A DNA stretch of 64,000 bases from Hydrogenophilus sp. (lineage in GTDB: Bacteria > Pseudomonadota > Gammaproteobacteria > Burkholderiales > Thiobacillaceae): the NCBI GenBank assembly GCA_020725195.1, contig DYFL01000002.1:1-64000 (forward strand). Reading direction: 5' to 3'. Numbering within the stretch: the stretch's first letter is position 1; the number at the start of each line of letters is the position of its first letter. Of the stretch, positions 61,335 through 64,000 are shown piece after piece. Both the position numbers and the translations under genes were made by a program. The notes under the pieces are model-generated. The model had not been told where the DNA came from, searched no databases, and worked only from the letters and a program-made list of their open reading frames with translations.

Positions 61335-62291
61335 ATGCAGGACTACGATGCCCAATTCAAGAACCTGGCCAAGGATGCGCCCGAAGGCACCCAGAGCCCG
61401 GTCATGCCGAACATGCTGGAGGGCTCGACCCCGCTCCAGTTCCGCTGCCACCGCGGCGTGAAGTGCTGGAACGCCTGCTGCAGCAACATCGACATCACCC
61501 TGACCCCCTACGACATCCTGCGCCTGAAGAACCGCCTGGGCATCTCCTCGGGCGAGTTCCTGCAGAAGTACACCGTGCCCTACGAGATGGACAAGGACGG
61601 CACCCCGGGTGTGAAGCTGCGCTGCGTGGACGGCGGCACCGCCTGCCAGTTCATGGTGCCGGAAGGCTGCTCGGTCTACGAGGACCGCCCCACCGCCTGC
61701 CGCTACTACCCCGTCGCCCTGCTCTCGGTGCGCCGCTCCGACGAGTACACCGACCGGCTCTCCTTCGCCCTGGTCAAGGAGGACACCTGCTTCGGCCACC
61801 AGGAGCCCGACGTCCAGACCATCGACGAATACCGCGCCGCCCAGGGTGCGACCGAGTACGACGAGAAGGGCCGCGGCTGGCGCCAGCTCATCCTGAAGAA
61901 GAAGTCCGCCGGCCCGGCGGTCGGCAAGCCGCCCGCGATCACCAACCAGCTCTTCTTCATGGTCAGCTACGACCTCGACCGCTTCCGCGCCTTCGTCATC
62001 AGCGAGTCCTTCAACAGGACCTACGACATCCCGGTCGAGCAGATGGCCGAGCTGGTGGCCGACGACGAGAAGCTGATGCACTTCGGCTACGACTTCCTGC
62101 GCCACGTCCTCTTCGGCGAGCAGTGCCTGAGCGAGAAGGACGGCGCCTACGAGGCCCGCATGGAGCGCCTCAAGGCCAAGGCCGAGCAGATCCGCGCCGA
62201 GTTCGAGGCCAACCGCGAGCAGATCGAGGACGAGAAGTACTGCGCCCCGCCCGGCCAGCCCGGCGACTGCGGTTGCGGCGGCAAGGATTGA
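61335..62291 (+). CDS. YkgJ-family cysteine-cluster protein downstream of aprA
   Basis: A 318-residue protein. Cysteines C38, C44, C48 and C49 (FRCHRGVKCWNACC) and C97, C104, C112 and C122 (RCVDG..ACQF..GCSVY..ACRYYP) are the CxxxCxxCC-type pattern of YkgJ/UPF0153, thought to bind zinc or an Fe-S cluster. The C-terminal 50 residues are a charged helix ending in CGCGGKD. No signal peptide. It lies between the aprBA terminator and cbbQO-like genes, so a role in handling metals or clusters for AprBA or the CbbQO target is possible. Confidence 0.8.
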   Translation: MQDYDAQFKNLAKDAPEGTQSPVMPNMLEGSTPLQFRCHRGVKCWNACCSNIDITLTPYDILRLKNRLGISSGEFLQKYTVPYEMDKDGTPGVKLRCVDGGTACQFMVPEGCSVYEDRPTACRYYPVALLSVRRSDEYTDRLSFALVKEDTCFGHQEPDVQTIDEYRAAQGATEYDEKGRGWRQLILKKKSAGPAVGKPPAITNQLFFMVSYDLDRFRAFVISESFNRTYDIPVEQMAELVADDEKLMHFGYDFLRHVLFGEQCLSEKDGAYEARMERLKAKAEQIRAEFEANREQIEDEKYCAPPGQPGDCGCGGKD

Positions 62292-62302
62292 TGTCGTAAT
62301 AC

Positions 62303-62388
62303 GGTGAAATGGGAAACGTGAAATGGGAAACGTAAGGCCGGTCGGCTTTCCACGTTTCACTCTTCACGATTCACTCTTCACGTTTCAC
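62303..62388. repeat. Heptanucleotide TTCAC/GTGAA array upstream of cbbQ-like gene
   Basis: The left arm has GTGAAATGGGAAAC repeated twice (62304-62332). The right arm has five units of period 7, each containing TTCAC (62353-62388). The arms can pair. The same structure type is seen at 1764-1853. It separates the cysteine-cluster gene from the cbbQ-like gene, whose ATG has no good Shine-Dalgarno. Confidence 0.75.
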
Positions 62389-62400
62389 ACTCCCCCCTCC

Positions 62401-63213
62401 ATGTCCGCCCACACCCTCACCCCCGAAGAGCACTACATCCTCGACGAGCCCTACTACGAGCCGGTGGGCAACGAGGTCGCCATCTTCGAGGCGGCCTACG
62501 CCAATCGCCTGCCAGTCCTGCTCAAGGGCCCGACGGGCTGCGGCAAGACCCGGTTCATGGAGTACATGGCCTGGCGGCTCAGGCGGCCGCTGATCACGGT
62601 CTCCTGCCACGACGACCTCACCGCCTCGGACCTGGTCGGCCGCTTCCTGGTGCGCGGCGGCGAGACGGTCTGGGTGGACGGGCCGCTCACCCGTGCCGTG
62701 CGCGTGGGCGGCATCTGCTACCTCGACGAGATCGTGGAGGCGCGCAAGGACACCATGGTGGTCATCCACCCGCTCGCCGACGACCGGCGCGAACTGCCCA
62801 TGGAGAAGCTCGGCCAGCTGCTCGAGGCGCCGCCGGACTTCTGCCTCGCCATCTCCTACAACCCGGGCTACCAGAGCGTGCTGAAGGACCTCAAGCAGTC
62901 CACCCGGCAGCGCTTCGTCGCCATGGAGTTCGACTATCCGGCCCCGGAGCTGGAGCGGCGCATCGTCGCCAACGAGTCCGGGGTGGACGCCGCCATGGCC
63001 GAGAAGCTGGTCCGCTTCGCCCAGATGACCCGCAACCTCAAGGGCAGCGGCCTGGAGGAAGGCGCCTCCACGCGGCTGCTGGTGCACGCCGGCAAGCTCA
63101 TCGCCAGCGGCGTCGAGCCGGTGGCCGCCTGCCGTGCCGCCGTGGCCCAGGCCGTCACCGACGACGCGGACATGCTGGCGGCGATCCAGGAGCTGTCCTC
63201 CTCGCTCTTCTGA
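62401..63213 (+). CDS. cbbQ: CbbQ/NirQ/NorQ-type AAA+ ATPase
   Basis: A 270-residue MoxR-type AAA+ protein. Walker A GPTGCGKT is at 43-50 and Walker B YLDEI at 108-112. [31 protein letters not shown] and the CbbQ C-terminal domain (about 180-265) match the family. CbbQ hexamers with CbbO act as rubisco activase; relatives mature nitric-oxide reductase. The next gene overlaps its stop by one base (TGATG). No rubisco is in the window, so the target is open. Confidence 0.87.
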   Translation: MSAHTLTPEEHYILDEPYYEPVGNEVAIFEAAYANRLPVLLKGPTGCGKTRFMEYMAWRLRRPLITVSCHDDLTASDLVGRFLVRGGETVWVDGPLTRAVRVGGICYLDEIVEARKDTMVVIHPLADDRRELPMEKLGQLLEAPPDFCLAISYNPGYQSVLKDLKQSTRQRFVAMEFDYPAPELERRIVANESGVDAAMAEKLVRFAQMTRNLKGSGLEEGASTRLLVHAGKLIASGVEPVAACRAAVAQAVTDDADMLAAIQELSSSLF

Positions 63214-64000
63214 TGCCCCCGCCGCTCGACGCCGAGGAGATCGCCCAGCGGCTCGACGCCTGGCTGGAGACCGAGTTCACCTTCCACAAGGTGGACGCCC
63301 TCGCCGCCGAGTTCGCCGCCCTGCCCCGCGACGAGCAGGACTTCATCCTGGATTGGATCCGCCGCATCGCCACCACCCACATCACGCTCGCCTGGCACTT
63401 CGCCCAGCGCGCCCCGGAACTGCTGCGGCGCATGGACCGGCGCGTCATCGAGGCCTGGGCGGTGCACCTGTGCGACACCTACGACCAGGCCGGCATGTAC
63501 GCCGCGCTCGCCTTCGCCGACCAGGCCGGCAGCTTCCTGCACGTCCGCTCGGAGCACGCCGCCGGCGCGCTCTTCGAGGACATCGCCGGCGTGCTCGGCA
63601 ATTTCGTGCACGGGCTGTCGGGCCGCAGGCTCAGGGTCGAGCAGGGAGAGAGCGCCTACACGGACGGGGAAAGGCTCTTTCTGCCCGCCATCACCGCCGC
63701 CCTGGAGCGGCGCGAGGACAACTTCAAGCTGGCCAAGGCGACGATCGCCCTGCTCTGGGCCCAGACCCGCTTCGGCACCCTGCGGGCCGACATCCAGGCG
63801 ACGGCCGCCGCCTTCCCCCACCCGGACCGGGCGCTGGGCCAGTTCCACGGCCTGGAGACGCTGCGGCTCACCGCCCGCATCGGCCGCGAGCTGCCGGGCC
63901 TCTACCGCGAGATGGAACGCCTGAGACGGGCGCTGGGCGACACCCTGCCCGCCGCCTGGGCGCCGCTCGCCGAGCGCCTGGCCCGGCCGGACGCCCGGGT
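63213..64000 (+). CDS. cbbO: CbbO/NorD-type protein, N-terminal part (cut by the window end)
   Basis: 262 codons are visible and the frame stays open to 64000. The N-terminal helical region has LDAWLETEFTFHKVDALAAEFAALP and WAVHLCDTYDQAGMYAALAF, typical of CbbO. The VWA domain expected at the C-terminus is beyond the edge. The ATG overlaps the cbbQ stop (TGATG), so they are translated together as an AAA+/adaptor pair. Its substrate can be read only from neighbours outside the window. Confidence 0.8.
   Translation, partial: MPPPLDAEEIAQRLDAWLETEFTFHKVDALAAEFAALPRDEQDFILDWIRRIATTHITLAWHFAQRAPELLRRMDRRVIEAWAVHLCDTYDQAGMYAALAFADQAGSFLHVRSEHAAGALFEDIAGVLGNFVHGLSGRRLRVEQGESAYTDGERLFLPAITAALERREDNFKLAKATIALLWAQTRFGTLRADIQATAAAFPHPDRALGQFHGLETLRLTARIGRELPGLYREMERLRRALGDTLPAAWAPLAERLARPDAR

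Noticed and set aside
62303-62388. Repeated short units suggested a CRISPR array
   Set aside because: Units are 7 bp with no spacers, and no cas gene is present.
62401-64000. Firm assignment of the AAA+/CbbO pair as rubisco activase
   Set aside because: The family also serves nitric-oxide reductase and others; no rubisco gene lies in the window, so only the family is claimed.

Overview
The window is GC-rich, gene-dense chromosomal DNA from a motile, facultatively microaerobic proteobacterium with dissimilatory sulfur enzymes. The set sat-aprBA, cbb3 oxidase (ccoNOQP), both Aat and Bpt, tandem CheV proteins and a CbbQ/CbbO pair fits a chemolithotrophic sulfur oxidiser, most likely a betaproteobacterium of the Thiobacillus group. 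That placement is inference from gene content, not from a phylogeny.

Layout. (1) 0-12.2 kb, all on the minus strand: a pyruvate:ferredoxin oxidoreductase operon (porG-porA-porB-flavoprotein/PorD fusion), a soluble NarX/NarL-like two-component pair, a SEC-C protein, and parE/parC. (2) 12.4-17.7 kb, the accessory stretch: a lipoprotein hydrolase, a 237-bp MITE, an uncharacterised protein with a palindromic repeat inserted in frame, a HigBA toxin-antitoxin pair with its operator, a decayed paralogue fragment, a REP-associated transposase between 36-bp inverted repeats, and a frameshifted membrane-hydrolase gene. (3) 17.7-29.7 kb, housekeeping: YbhB, amiC-tsaE, queG, a diguanylate cyclase, murI, a chemoreceptor, a small cytochrome c behind a perfect FNR box, folA-thyA, a lipoprotein metalloprotease, and bpt-aat. 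(4) 29.7-38.9 kb: ccoI-ccoS-fnr, an FNR box, ccoNOQP-ccoG-ccoH and a 41-residue DUF3149 membrane protein. (5) 38.9-46.2 kb, minus strand: flrBC-like regulators and fliEFGHI. (6) 46.2-54.4 kb, plus strand: a sigma-28 promoter, then chemoreceptor-cheV-cheV-cheY-cheZ-cheA-EAL/HDOD. (7) 54.4-56.9 kb: the second MITE copy, sixA, an AIM24 protein and a lipoprotein. (8) 57-64 kb: sat, aprB, aprA, a cysteine-cluster protein, cbbQ-like, and cbbO-like cut by the window edge.

How it fits together. Sat and AprBA interconvert sulfite, APS and sulfate, linking sulfur metabolism to ATP. The cbb3 oxidase and the small cytochrome c form a low-oxygen respiratory branch under an FNR-type regulator encoded beside them. 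PorGAB needs low oxygen and its fused flavoprotein probably exchanges electrons with NAD(P)H. The flagellar and chemotaxis blocks allow movement along redox gradients.

The most unusual items are: the MITE inserted in a CTAG that supplied both stop codons of two convergent genes; dispersed palindromes entering coding sequence (porB, the 14.1-kb gene); heptanucleotide TCAC arrays at three junctions; a CheZ with three N-terminal copies of a CheY-binding-like peptide; an FNR with a displaced cysteine set; and a cysteine-cluster/AAA+/CbbO group directly downstream of aprBA, which could be a maturation or remodelling system for the sulfur enzymes.
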